This document shows, one piece after another, positions 1 to 9,860 of a stretch of 64,000 bases of DNA. A program made the translations under genes and the position numbers. Source of the stretch: Branchiostoma floridae (lineage: Eukaryota; Chordata; Leptocardii; Amphioxiformes; Branchiostomatidae); contig NC_049982.1 of assembly GCF_000003815.2 (NCBI RefSeq), positions 13,705,746-13,769,745 of the forward strand. Direction: 5' to 3'. The notes beneath the pieces were generated by a model. That model was not told the origin of the DNA. It saw nothing but the letters and a program-made list of their open reading frames with translations, and did not search any database. Every line of letters starts with the position of its first letter. The stretch's first letter is position 1.

Positions 1-1207
1 CTGAAGCAAAATAACTGTATATGAGGTGAGAGGATATTCCTTCAGCTACAAGACCAACTGAGTTCCGATCCTTCGACTTCTCTAATTTTGATAAGTTAGA
101 GGGACAAAATATTAAACATCAAAAACAATGCACAAAATCGGGCATTTTGGCATTGGAGACATGAAGATGATTTTCCGGCAGACACAACTGATACTGTTAG
201 AAAGAGGGAAACCTAGCGAGTAACGTTACTCCAAAATTCTAGTACTACAGATCTTTTAATGATTTAATCATCCACGACGCGCGGCATTGCAACTTGGCTT
301 ACTCTCCAAGCAGAGGTTGAGTCGCGTAGATATAGTAGTGTTGGAAGGAGGACCAAAGACGGAGACACACAGACACACGTCACACTTGTACGACGATCAA
401 GACAAGACTGACTTTATTTTGAATCACATTACTGGTCGCGTTCTGGCGGTTCTAGAACACCCTTCTCCGAACGGGGCCACCGCCCGTTCGAGCACGTCGA
501 GTTGTTGTTGTTTACTCCGAAGAAGGGCCGCCAGAACGCGACAGTTACAATAAACAAATTCAAATACAATTACATAATATACGATACAATACAATACATA
601 ACAGTAGTACTACTAGTAGTCGGTAAAATATAAAATAAATTTTTCCCAGGCCCTGTGTAATTTTTCCGACTTCTACATCTACGCGACTCAACCTCTGCTT
701 GGAGAGTACTGGCTTTCGCAGCGCCTCAGAGGTCAATCTAGCCTGTTTACAGCGCGCACGAAGTTTCAGAAATGGGAGTCGGGCCAAAAACACAATTTGC
801 ACCAAAAACCGAAAACACACCATTTCCCATGCGCTTTTCAGCCATGTTAGCGTTTAATCAGTTTGCAGTAAATAAAGAGAAATGTAAACTCAAACACAGA
901 CCCTCAGAAGTATTTCGTCCCTTTTTTTTGTCGCGCACCTCGCCCTTGTCGCGGGAGAACTGAGGTGTGCTCCGTTGCGGACTTTTACAAATTTGAAGGG
1001 GGGATCAGTCATACTGCTCAGAAAAAAAATCTGTACAGTAACGCTAGAAGGCAGATAAGAATAAAGCAGATAATCATAATATGATAAATAACATATATTT
1101 ATATAAATAGAAAAACAAAATAGCACCATGAGTTGAGAAATTTATACACAAACGTTTGATCACACCCATGTTGACCCACCAGCTGATCACCACATCGTCC
1201 GTTCTTT
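1..1207. other. Upstream intergenic DNA
   Basis: No gene was recognised here. Short open frames have no conserved residues or splice sites. The main content is the terminal-inverted-repeat element at 300-708. The stretch ends at the CRE and E2F-like sites that appear to mark the promoter of the death-domain gene. Confidence 0.5.
300..708. mobile_element. MITE with 31-bp terminal inverted repeats
   Basis: The left end starts TACTCTCCAAGCAGAGGTTG and continues to about 330. Its reverse complement ends at 708, giving about 31 paired bases. A second, nested hairpin lies inside, with arms 435-449 and 528-542 (GTCGCGTTCTGGCGG and its complement). A second element with related ends lies at 44200-44379, so this is a dispersed family. 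It has no transposase frame. The target-site duplication is not clear and the superfamily is unassigned. Confidence 0.8.
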
Positions 1208-1236
1208 TGACGTCATTCGGAAATTTCCCGCCAAAA
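1208..1236 (+). promoter_or_regulatory. CRE and E2F-like promoter sites
   Basis: A perfect palindromic CRE (TGACGTCA) lies at 1208-1215. An E2F-like site, TTTCCCGCCAAAA, follows at about 1224-1236. Both sit 24-50 bases before an ATG at 1260 that opens a short frame in phase with the death-domain gene. The tight cluster suggests a core promoter. Binding is inferred from consensus matches only. Confidence 0.5.
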
Positions 1237-1259
1237 GAAAAGTTGCGGGATTGATTGCG

Positions 1260-1309
1260 ATGGCTGTTCGAGGCAGTGCAAGGAGGTTAAAGAAAGAGCT
1301 CCTTGGGCA
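1260..1309 (+). CDS. Possible first coding exon of the death-domain gene
   Basis: The ATG at 1260 opens the frame MAVRGSARRLKKELLG. A possible donor (GTGTAA, after CA) ends the exon at 1309 in phase 2. The acceptor at 3155-3156 starts the next exon in exactly the phase needed, and adding these 50 nt brings the gene to 1485 nt, a multiple of three. The CRE/E2F cluster just upstream supports a start here. The donor is weak, so the link needs transcript evidence. Without it the first methionine would be that of MSKSQLQD at 3224. Confidence 0.35.
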
Positions 1310-1449
1310 GTGTAAATTCTCTTTTTTCGCAAGATTTTGTCGAGCCAATCATTTATGAGGTAATTACCTCCTTGGTCGAGCAGAGCCAATGAAGAACGTA
1401 AAATGGAAAACCACGGAGGAACAAGGAGGTGAGATTACTAGTAGAGGTC

Positions 1450-1560
1450 TAAGTCATTTCCACCTGAGCAAAGTGAGAAAAGCCATGTACACTTTAATAA
1501 GTGTACAAACATCGGTGTCACGACAGGTTTTGAACCCAGGAATACAGGGTTCTGGTCAAA
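1450..1560. repeat. Diverged relic of the SINE at 2196-2496
   Basis: The segment with CACCTGAGCAAAGTGAGAAA and the following 'gtacac...catcggtgtcacgacagg...gaaccc' text aligns by eye with the better copy at about 2366-2450 (CACTTGAGTAAAGTGAGGAA, then 'ggcacaagatcggcagcacggcagg'). It is read as an older copy of the same dispersed element. No gene is seen here. Confidence 0.45.
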
Positions 1561-2099
1561 CAAGTTGCCATTAATGCCATGTGACCCCAACCTTTTTGGT
1601 CACTATTGAACTTTGTATGGGGCTAAAACTTATAAGTTACCCCTTGAGAATAGTTTATTTTCAATACTTTTATTCAACCGCTAGTCCTTAAAAGCACACA
1701 ATGCAGCATTAGAGCATCAAATTGAAAATACTCTGGAGAAGACAATCGGTAGGGTATTGACATTTACTTCACCATACTGCTAGCACATTTGTATATTATT
1801 TCACACTTTGGAAAGAATGCACAAACATGCCGCAAATGGCTCCCTTTATTTATTGTACCCCACAATAAATTGGCACAGGAGCGAGCCACTAAGGATTTCC
1901 CATCAGTAATTTTTGGTGATTTCTGAATGTGTGAAGTCACTGAGCACATTGAATCTGATTCGCTTGTTCGCAAATGGAAACCTGATTTGATCAAGTGATG
2001 TTATTGGGTTTTTTGTTATTGGGTGGGCCGACTACTCACTCTTTGCAGCCAGGGGCTGAATTGCAAGGAGCTTACAATAGGCGGGGCTAAATCCCAAGG

Positions 2100-2207
2100 G
2101 TCTGGAGCGAGCTGCCATTCGGCGCCACTCAGGTGACCTCAATGCGACTGTCGCAAGTGTCTGGAGCGAGCTGCCATTCGGCGCCACTCAGGTGACCTCA
2201 ATACGAC
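2100..2207. repeat. Two 49-bp direct repeats, period 59
   Basis: GTCTGGAGCGAGCTGCCATT and the 29 bases after it occur at 2100-2148 and again at 2159-2207. Only one base differs (AATGCGAC against AATACGAC), and the copies are separated by 10 bp. The second copy abuts the tail of the SINE at 2196-2496. The near identity points to a recent duplication. Confidence 0.85.
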
Positions 2208-2496
2208 AGTAATTGCCCCAGGTGCGGCCAAGGTACTGTAGGTTTTGAACCGCTCACACCGCACCATCGCACATGTGGCGGGTTCTTTAACGAGCCCGGG
2301 GTATGGCTCTCCCCAGACACGGGACCTCCATTTAACGTCCTATCCGAGGGACGACTCATTTTCACTTGAGTAAAGTGAGGAAAGTCGTGTAAAGTGCCTT
2401 TCCCAAGGGCACAAGATCGGCAGCACGGCAGGCGGATTCGATCCCGCAACCTCTCGGTCACGAGGCGAACACAATACCACTGTGCCACGCGGTCTT
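2196..2496 (-). mobile_element. tRNA-derived SINE
   Basis: Read on the minus strand from about 2496, the sequence starts GACCGCGTGGCACAGTGGTA, which resembles a pol III A box. About 35 bases later it has GGTTGCGGGATCGAATCC, a good B box (GGTTCGAATCC type). The tRNA-like head is followed by a unique body containing GGGACGTTAAATGGAGGTCC. The body prevents a cloverleaf, so this is a retroposed SINE and not a tRNA gene. A relic lies at about 1450-1560. Confidence 0.65.
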
Positions 2497-3156
2497 CACA
2501 GAGTCTGATGATATCTCTTGAAGTGGGAATCATCAGTCATGTTTGCATTATACGTCACATCTTTGCTCCATGAAGGTCCCTATGCAATAGGATAGTGTTA
2601 TTTAAATTTACTGTGTGTAAAAATGACTTGAAAATGAATTTGAAAAAAAAATTAGTTTCAATGCCTTATTGCCGCCCTAATATTGCATTGGGTGCCTTAA
2701 ATTCATTTATTGTGATTTGAAGCTTTTTTTTAGTGGCTAACTACATCGCTGATGATGACAACAAAATAAATTTTGAATAACTTCAGTGAACAGTTTTGTG
2801 CTCATATTTTACTGCATGGAGGAAAGTTGGCAGCTAGAATAAGATTTTTCAATTACTTACAGAAGGAAATTTAAACAAAATGCCAGATGAGAAGTACTAT
2901 TACTTGTTGTTGCCGAATCACGGTGTTGAAGTGTCCAGACATCACTGGATAACTCAGACAAAGCCATGGAGGGTCTCAATTTTACATTACAGGAAGATCA
3001 GTGGCTCAGTTTACGTTGAATTAAACATTACATTTTTAGGTAAATGTATTTTCATTCCCTTGGTACTCACTAGTAGTGGAAGATCTTGTCAAAATGTTTA
3101 GATGGAGAACTTTAAGGAAATGTACATGTTGCTCTATTTTTATCTTTATTTTTCAG

Positions 3157-6044
3157 TTGTGGAGAAAAAAGAGCCCCTGATGACTATGACGTGGCAAACA
3201 AGAAACAAAGAACTGAACGTTTTATGAGCAAGAGTCAACTACAGGACACTAAGAGTTCAGGACAGTCTGAACCTGGCAATCAGCTGGTGCCCTACCAACA
3301 TCTACCAATACATACCTTACATACAGAGAACTTTGAGTGCAGTAACCACAGCAAGATAGAGTTATATTCATTGATGGTAAAGAACATCAGCAGGAGGTGC
3401 ACAGCAGTTACTTTAAATCCAATACAACCTGAAAGGATGATACATATCATCCTAGAGAGTGCAGAGGCATCAGATGAATTTGTACAGCCCTTAGTTGCTT
3501 CTGGCTTGATCGAGGTAGACAAGATACAAGACACATACTATTTTGGTGCAGCAAGGGACTGTATTGTTACTGTCGGTTGGGTAGATAATCTTGATCACAA
3601 GGATGATATGTATGGGTACGTTGCTGGACTGGAACAACTAAGCAACAACAAGGAATCCACTATCATAGTGCTTACATCAGGAAAAGCAACCAATGCAGGG
3701 GTCAAGATGGGGCAGGTCGTACCAATTGGAAACCTGATTTCCTTCTCGAATGATGTTGAGTCTAGAACATCATTGTTGGGTCCAACATTCAATACCTTCA
3801 ACCCAGAGAATAAACGCCTTATGGAGTTGTTACATGACCAGACCAGACCAGATGTGTGGTACAGGCAGCGACCCAGTGCTGTCTGCATGGATACAAGTCA
3901 GAATGTGCGGTGCAGTGTAGTTATAGACAGACATCCTATTTTCTTGAGAAAACTTTTGGAACATTTTCGTGGAAATGACATCTGTGTGATAGTTGCTATC
4001 AATGAAGACATGGAGCATAATGGAGCCATGGACCACAGGGCAATGCAGAATGCCATCACCATGTTGCACACATTCCTGGCAGCTGGAATAGATACAGGTA
4101 GGAGCAGTTAAACAGATTTGTGTGTAGACATTTCACATTAACCCTCAAACCACCGTAGCTTTTTTGTGACGTAGATTACCGTATGGGGTCAAAACTGACC
4201 CCAAAACGTTTTGTACAAATACAGCTTTTTGTGTGAATCTTTTTGTGATTTGTATATATGTATAGTTTCATTAATCTATGTGGGACAGTCTGACATGATT
4301 AGGTGAGAATACTTCTAGCTCATTATCATAATTTATGCAAAAGATCATGAGGACCACATCTTGCACCAACGCTATTCAAACCGGGAAGGAGGTTTTTGAT
4401 GCCAGTACCAACTTCAATGCCATATAGTGCCTGAATGGCTTATGCTAGGGCCACCGAACTTGGTAACTTTTTAGAAAATGTTAATAGCAAACATTTTCAG
4501 TGAACAAAATATGTTCATCATTTTTTACGTTGCCATGGCAACGGAATTCTGACAGACATATTTATCACGAAATTCTCTAATTTTGTATTAAACATTTTAG
4601 TTTTAAGGTTTTCTTGGCAAATAACAATTATTTATCACATCTTACAAAATTCAACATAAATTTCAGGACTCAATATTCATAATTTATGCTAATTTGATGA
4701 CGTCATCAGGCAAAATCCAAGATGGCGACCGATATTACCTAGATGACGTCATAATGTCGTCATATGACATGAAAATGGCACAAAAGTTGGTACAATAATT
4801 TTGGCTTACATTTACATCATTCTCTGAAAATTTCGTGATCCTACCGGAAGTAGTTTAGGTGTGGGTCGCAAAAGTTTGTTTAAAAAAACGCTGGGGTCAG
4901 TTTTGACCCCACTGGACCATGTAGAAACTTTCGAGGATAACTCAATCAACAATAAGTCAATCTCGGTAAAAACGTACAAGAAGTTATAGGACAGATATAT
5001 AAACAAACTCCTGGAAGGAAATTTGTTTTCAACTAGAAATGACATAATGGCACACATTGATATGTGCCTGGGGTCAGTTTTGACCCCATACGGTGGTTTG
5101 AGGGTTAAAATTGCTGAGAAAATGTTTCTTAGCTTGTGAAATTGTAAGTGTACTACCAGTAAGCCTAAGATTTAAAAGTGCTGAAAATTACATGTTATTG
5201 ATAATGAAAGCCAGCTTATCACTAATTGAATATATCCTGTACTGTCACTTGTTCTAAGATTAAATATTTTTTAACCTTATTTTGTCATTTCAGTGTTTCC
5301 TCAGGTAGGGCTGGTCAGAAAAGAGCATACAGAAACAACCTGCAGGCAACTATGTAACACAGCCCACACTGACCGTATACGTACCACTGCTGAAATAAAG
5401 GTATATTTTAGTTTTCCAGTGTTCTGATTTTGTTTCTCTATCATGCACTATATGTTCTGCTACTGCAGTGGTCTATTTTCTATATGCTTCCTCAATTTGT
5501 GACCAGTGTAAAATGTGGAGCCAAAAGGCTACCTCAGTGGGTAGATTAATGTGAATTGACTGATGATAGCACCTGTCGACATGATCTTTGTAGCAAGGCT
5601 GATGACCTTTGTTGCATTTTCTCTTGGAGTGAATGGGTTTGAAATTTTGCTTTTCAGTCTCCAACCAGTTACCAACTGCCTGAAACTCCGGACTCTCAGC
5701 GACAAACTAATACTACAAAGGACATTCCTCCATCAGTTGAGCCGGCACTTATCAGTTCAAACAAGCTTACTGACATTCTGCTGCTGGAGGTGGCAAAAAG
5801 GTTACTAGCAAGTGATGCTATTGACTTAGGTGTGGCCCTTGGACAAGAACGGAGAAAAGCAAAAAATCTTGTCAATTCATGTGGCCAGCAATCTGATGCG
5901 GCAGCAGTACAGGAAGTGCTGCATGCCTGGAGGGATTCAGTAGGGAGAAATGCCACTCCAAACAAGCTGATTGATGCATTAAGGGTCATTGAAAAAACTG
6001 ATGTTGCGGATCTTGTCCTCTCAAGAGTTACTATGTACTCTTAG
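3157..6044 (+). CDS. Death-domain protein with unrecognised N-terminal region
   Basis: Three clear exons are joined: 3157-4097, 5294-5400 and 5658-6044 (stop TAG 6042-6044). All have AG acceptors and GT donors, and the phases agree (1, then 0). A possible first exon lies at 1260-1309, giving about 494 aa in all. The last ~95 residues, from about NKLTDILLLEVAKRLL to the end, read as a six-helix death domain: a leading helix, the 'ALGQERRKAKNLV' region, a helix with 'LHAWRDSVGRNAT', and a final 'LIDALRVIEKTDVADLV' helix. The preceding ~300 residues (containing IIVLTSGKATNAGVKMGQVV) match no family I know and have no membrane segment. It is probably a cytosolic adaptor in apoptosis or innate immune signalling, inferred from the death domain alone. 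The first intron within this set carries a piggyBac-type MITE. Confidence 0.75.
4142..5104. mobile_element. piggyBac-type MITE with TTAA duplications
   Basis: TTAA at 4138-4141 is followed by CCCTCAAACCACCGTA. The inverted copy TACGGTGGTTTGAGGG ends at 5104 and is followed by TTAA at 5105-5108. TTAA target duplication and CCC ends are the hallmark of piggyBac. There is no transposase frame, so it is non-autonomous. The palindrome-like GGGGTCAAAACTGACCCC (or its complement) occurs three times, near both ends and at about 4893. It lies in the intron between the first two clear exons of the death-domain gene. Confidence 0.85.
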
Positions 6045-6097
6045 TTCAGGGGAATCAGTGCAATATTCCAATGTAATAATATAGTATACAAATGTAC

Positions 6098-6132
6098 TAT
6101 AGTATAGTATAGTATAGTATAGTATAGTATAG
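6098..6132. repeat. (TATAG)n microsatellite
   Basis: About seven uninterrupted copies of the 5-bp unit lie 54 bases after the death-domain stop codon, probably inside its 3' UTR. Confidence 0.9.
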
Positions 6133-8461
6133 ATGCTTTAGTACCTGCTCACTGTACAGATTTTAATGGATAGTGTAATGACTTTTTAGAAGAAATATTG
6201 TAATGTTGCAGAAATATTATCAACTGCTCTCTAGAATGGTTTCTTTAGTGAATCGAGGGGGAGACAAAAAAGGTAATGAGCTGAAAACATCTCATCATCA
6301 TAGATGTCACACATGACAATGCTCAGGATCTCTAGACTTGAAATGAAATTTCAGAGGATCAAGGTCACTCCTCTTGCAGCTTTTGATACTATCCTATGCT
6401 ACCGTAGGATCTGCTTGGAAATTACTGAGGTCTTCAAAGTAGTTCTCAATGGGTATTTGGTACTACCATTTTCTATATAATACAAATGAATCTATAGGAT
6501 TAAAACTGCATTTTGATCATCAAACTTCATTTACATCTGTCATTTATGACTACTTCTCTATCAGAAGATAATGAGACATTATTCACAATACACACTAGCA
6601 ATTGACACTTGCAGACCTTTAATAATCATTTAGAACATAAAACAATTTACAGCTTTTCACAGATAGTGTAAGGACAGGTTTTGTATGTGTACTTGTGAAA
6701 GCAAAGAACATGTCTGTAAAATTATGTAACCTTCTTGCAGTGTATTTATGGTCATATAGAATGACTACAGTACTTGTATAGCTTTCCAACACATTTACAT
6801 ATTTTTTTCTGTAACAATAATACAACCTTTACAAGATGCACTCAAAAGCCAACATTTTTCTGCAAGACCCTCCCCCCCATCCCAACTGAATCATAATCCC
6901 TACTAACACCTTTATCCCCATCTATGCTGCAGAAAATCTTAACTTCTGTAGTGATCCCTAAATAAAAATCAACCTTGGAAATATTACATCGCAACTGCAA
7001 TACTTTAAGTGCACAAGACTGAATGTTACGAATTGTACCTTTCTAAGATAAGGAAGCCAAGACAAACAGGTTTCATTAAGATACAATGTGTATCAAATGT
7101 GTGTTTTCTTCACCAACCAGTGGTCAGTGGCTCACAAGGAAAACTTTCTACCACTTGAGCTAAAAATTGGCAGCATGATGTAACCCCTGAACAGCTAGTA
7201 GTAACTGTAAATTGAGCCATGTGTTTAAGGCATTATGAACAGCCCATAGGTCATTATTGTTTCAAAGATGAATCAAAGGTTTTAGAAAGCCTCGTAATGT
7301 GCCTCTAATCTGGATATATTTACATGTGTAGATCGCTGGCCCACCTCTTGCACCCAAGGCCCTGTTTTGAAGAAATAGGAAGGTGTTCTGCTAACTTGAA
7401 ACATCAGGCTTAACAATTCACACAGTTTGGTTTCTTTCTAATTGGAAAATTATAAAAAAAAGAGTAAGCTAAACGGTTTGGAAGTATGTTCATGACTACC
7501 TTGTTAATAGCACTGTTAGAGATCTATCTATATACAATTCTAAAATTTTTTTTAGTGCACTTTTAACAGCAAGGACTCTGAGAAGCTCTAAATCTAAGAC
7601 AATGCTAGAATTTTGCAGCTTTCTCCTGCCATGATTTCGGAGATACAGTCAAAAGCAGTATGGAACATCGAAAGATTGCAAGTTCCATGGTACATATCAA
7701 AAGCCAAAAGCATGTCAAAAGTTGTATTGGTGCAATTATTGAGAATTCTATCTCGAGTTGGACAATACAAACTTTGGCCTACCAAAGAAATGCCCCTAAG
7801 CTGGAAAATTACTTGTTTGAGAATACACAGTCCACAATTGGCTCCTGGCTGAGATTCAGTGAAAATAAATTGAAACACTGTGCATCGGCTTGTATTTCAT
7901 CAGCCTAACCAGTTCCCCACCAGCACACCTACTGTAGTGGTTTCTTGCTGAGCAATTGTGAACTCAGTAACACAAAATGGCCCTTCAAGTCATTTCTCCA
8001 ATCTTTCACACCTCGCTACATCAGTAATATCCTCATTATTTGAGTGGCTGAACTATGCTTGAAAGTGCTTCACTGACACATCTTAATCAGATGTGCCTGA
8101 TCATCATCACTTGCTTCGGGTGCACTTCTGAGCTACCGCTTCTTCCAACACTTTAACAGCTTGTATAGCTTACAGTACAGGAAGGATACAACTCTTTCCA
8201 ACCTTACAGTACTACGTTTAACGCTTGTAAACATAATAGAATTAATAGATTTTGTTTTGAGCTAACAAAATGCATCCCAAGATGTAAGTCTATTGCTTTC
8301 CACTTATGTCCCTATGTTGTCTAAAGATTGCTTGACAAGGCTAATGGAGGGAGGACTAGTTTAACGCAGGTAGGCGTCTCTCGGTAGGCCTACAGGATAT
8401 TCACACCAGCAGACTGGATACAAGATGCGCTTCCTGCGATCACGTGCTGTAGCAAAACACA

Positions 8462-8561
8462 NNNNNNNNNNNNNNNNNNNNNNNNNNNNNNNNNNNNNNN
8501 NNNNNNNNNNNNNNNNNNNNNNNNNNNNNNNNNNNNNNNNNNNNNNNNNNNNNNNNNNNNN
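8462..8561. other. Assembly gap of 100 N
   Basis: Exactly 100 unknown bases, the usual placeholder for a gap of unknown size. True distances across it are unknown. Two short open frames that span it are artefacts. Confidence 0.99.
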
Positions 8562-8931
8562 CATACTGTGAAATTCATGTTTGGATGCTGCTGCAAACAT
8601 CTAGTAGATCAGCAATACACATAATGCACACTGCAACCACCACCAGAAAGACAATGCATATTAGACAGATAATTGTACTGTCAAAGGAATATCCATCAAA
8701 TCAATAATTGCAAGCAAAGCCAATCATACTGTCAATTTCTGACAAGATGACACCCATAGATTCCAATCTAGCACTGCAACCACTTTTCCTTGACTCCCTT
8801 AGCTTCAAGCAACAGAATTATATAAAGAGCACCCTTCTTTCTTCACAGCAAACCAAAATACATAAGATTCAGCGGGAGAAGTAGGCTTGTCCCACATGGG
8901 CTCTTATTTGTTGGATACTTTTGTGATGTTT

Positions 8932-9150
8932 TCACTCTCTTGCAAGACATGCCACAGTGACCACATACCCATCCTCGGTAGCATCCTCTGCAGGAACGTC
9001 TACTTGGTCCAAGTACACTTGTTCAGTGCTGTAGTCAACAAGGCCAATTGTTAACTTCATTGGTCGAGTCAAATTTCCACAGTAAATGACGATGCACAAA
9101 GTGAAAAATGGATCAAGCATTTCCTGCAGGGGGGGCCAAGCTACCGAAGT
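8932..9150 (-). CDS. Candidate terminal exon, possibly an alternative end of beta-TrCP
   Basis: On the minus strand a strong acceptor (AACTGTTTCCCTCCTTCAG) at 9151-9152 is followed by an open frame of 72 codons to a TGA at 8932-8934. The frame opens in phase 0 with TSVAWPPLQEMLDPFF and has an acidic C-terminal half (DQVDVPAEDATEDG). Beta-TrCP exon 11 ends in phase 0, so this exon could replace the normal last exon, which would remove the end of the propeller. It may instead belong to a separate unfound gene, or be chance. I do not recognise the peptide. Confidence 0.3.
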   Translation of the reverse strand, partial: TSVAWPPLQEMLDPFFTLCIVIYCGNLTRPMKLTIGLVDYSTEQVYLDQVDVPAEDATEDGYVVTVACLARE

Positions 9151-9224
9151 CTGAAGGAGGGAAACAGTTGGTACATTTTACACTGCACGCTCCCCTTCCC
9201 CCTGAACCATTTCTTTCAAGTTCT

Positions 9225-9230
9225 TTTATT
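9225..9230 (-). terminator. Possible poly(A) signal of beta-TrCP
   Basis: TTTATT on the + strand is AATAAA on the minus strand, about 630 nt after the beta-TrCP stop. It is a common hexamer, so this is a plausible rather than proven 3' end. Confidence 0.3.
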
Positions 9231-9860
9231 TCTCAGGTACAAGATGTTGATCCAATGTAATTGTCCATGTTTTTCTAACTCATAAAAGCCATGAGAGCAG
9301 CTAAATTGCTTTTGAAGTCACAATGATTATGAGATGTTATACACAACAGTCATGCATTCTGCTTCCCTGCTTCAGTGAACTGAGCTACTGAGAGTGACAG
9401 CAGCCAGAATGGAGCGAGTAGGAAGTAGGAAGTCTGAGTTTTGCAGAGTTGGAAAGATATGGTGCAATTTTTCATAATCAAATTGTTCAGGTCTGCTATA
9501 TCCTTATGATACCCATACACAAGTTTGACTTTGAAAGGTTAGAAATGATTTAAACTAAAGAGATATCAGGTGAAAATGTTGCTTCCACAACCTCCATAAA
9601 GAACCTTCTATTGTCATTTTTTGTCTTCCCATAGGTAATGTTAACAGTGAAGAATTGCACCATACATAGTTGCCCCCCAATTCTGCATAATCTGATCTGA
9701 GAGAAACTGTGGAGTACAAGGCAGGTGGTTGAAGAGATCAGTTGGACAGGGGATACTGATTGCAGTGTAAAGCCAAGCACTTTCCAGAAGACCACATCTG
9801 ATCAATACTAATAAACCGACGCGCCACCAGGGGGAAGCAGAAATTGTTGTAAGCCAATAA

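Larger units (their letters stand above)
6045..8931. other. Convergent 3' region without a clear gene
   Basis: This follows the stop of the death-domain gene and lies beyond the 3' end of the convergent beta-TrCP gene. It is A+T rich and has only short unsupported frames. It should contain the 3' UTR of the death-domain gene; an AATAAA lies at about 6961. It also holds a (TATAG)n microsatellite and the assembly gap. Confidence 0.4.

Noticed and set aside
2420-2496. Possible tRNA gene on the minus strand
   Set aside because: A and B box-like motifs are present, but the sequence continues into a SINE body, has no closed acceptor stem, and a related relic lies nearby.
2880-3039. Frame MPDEKYYYLL as first exon of the death-domain gene
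   Set aside because: It ends at a good GTAAAT donor but in phase 1, while the next exon needs phase 2. Joining them breaks the frame after a few codons.
8361-8600. Open frames spanning the N gap
   Set aside because: They exist only because unknown bases cannot contain stop codons.
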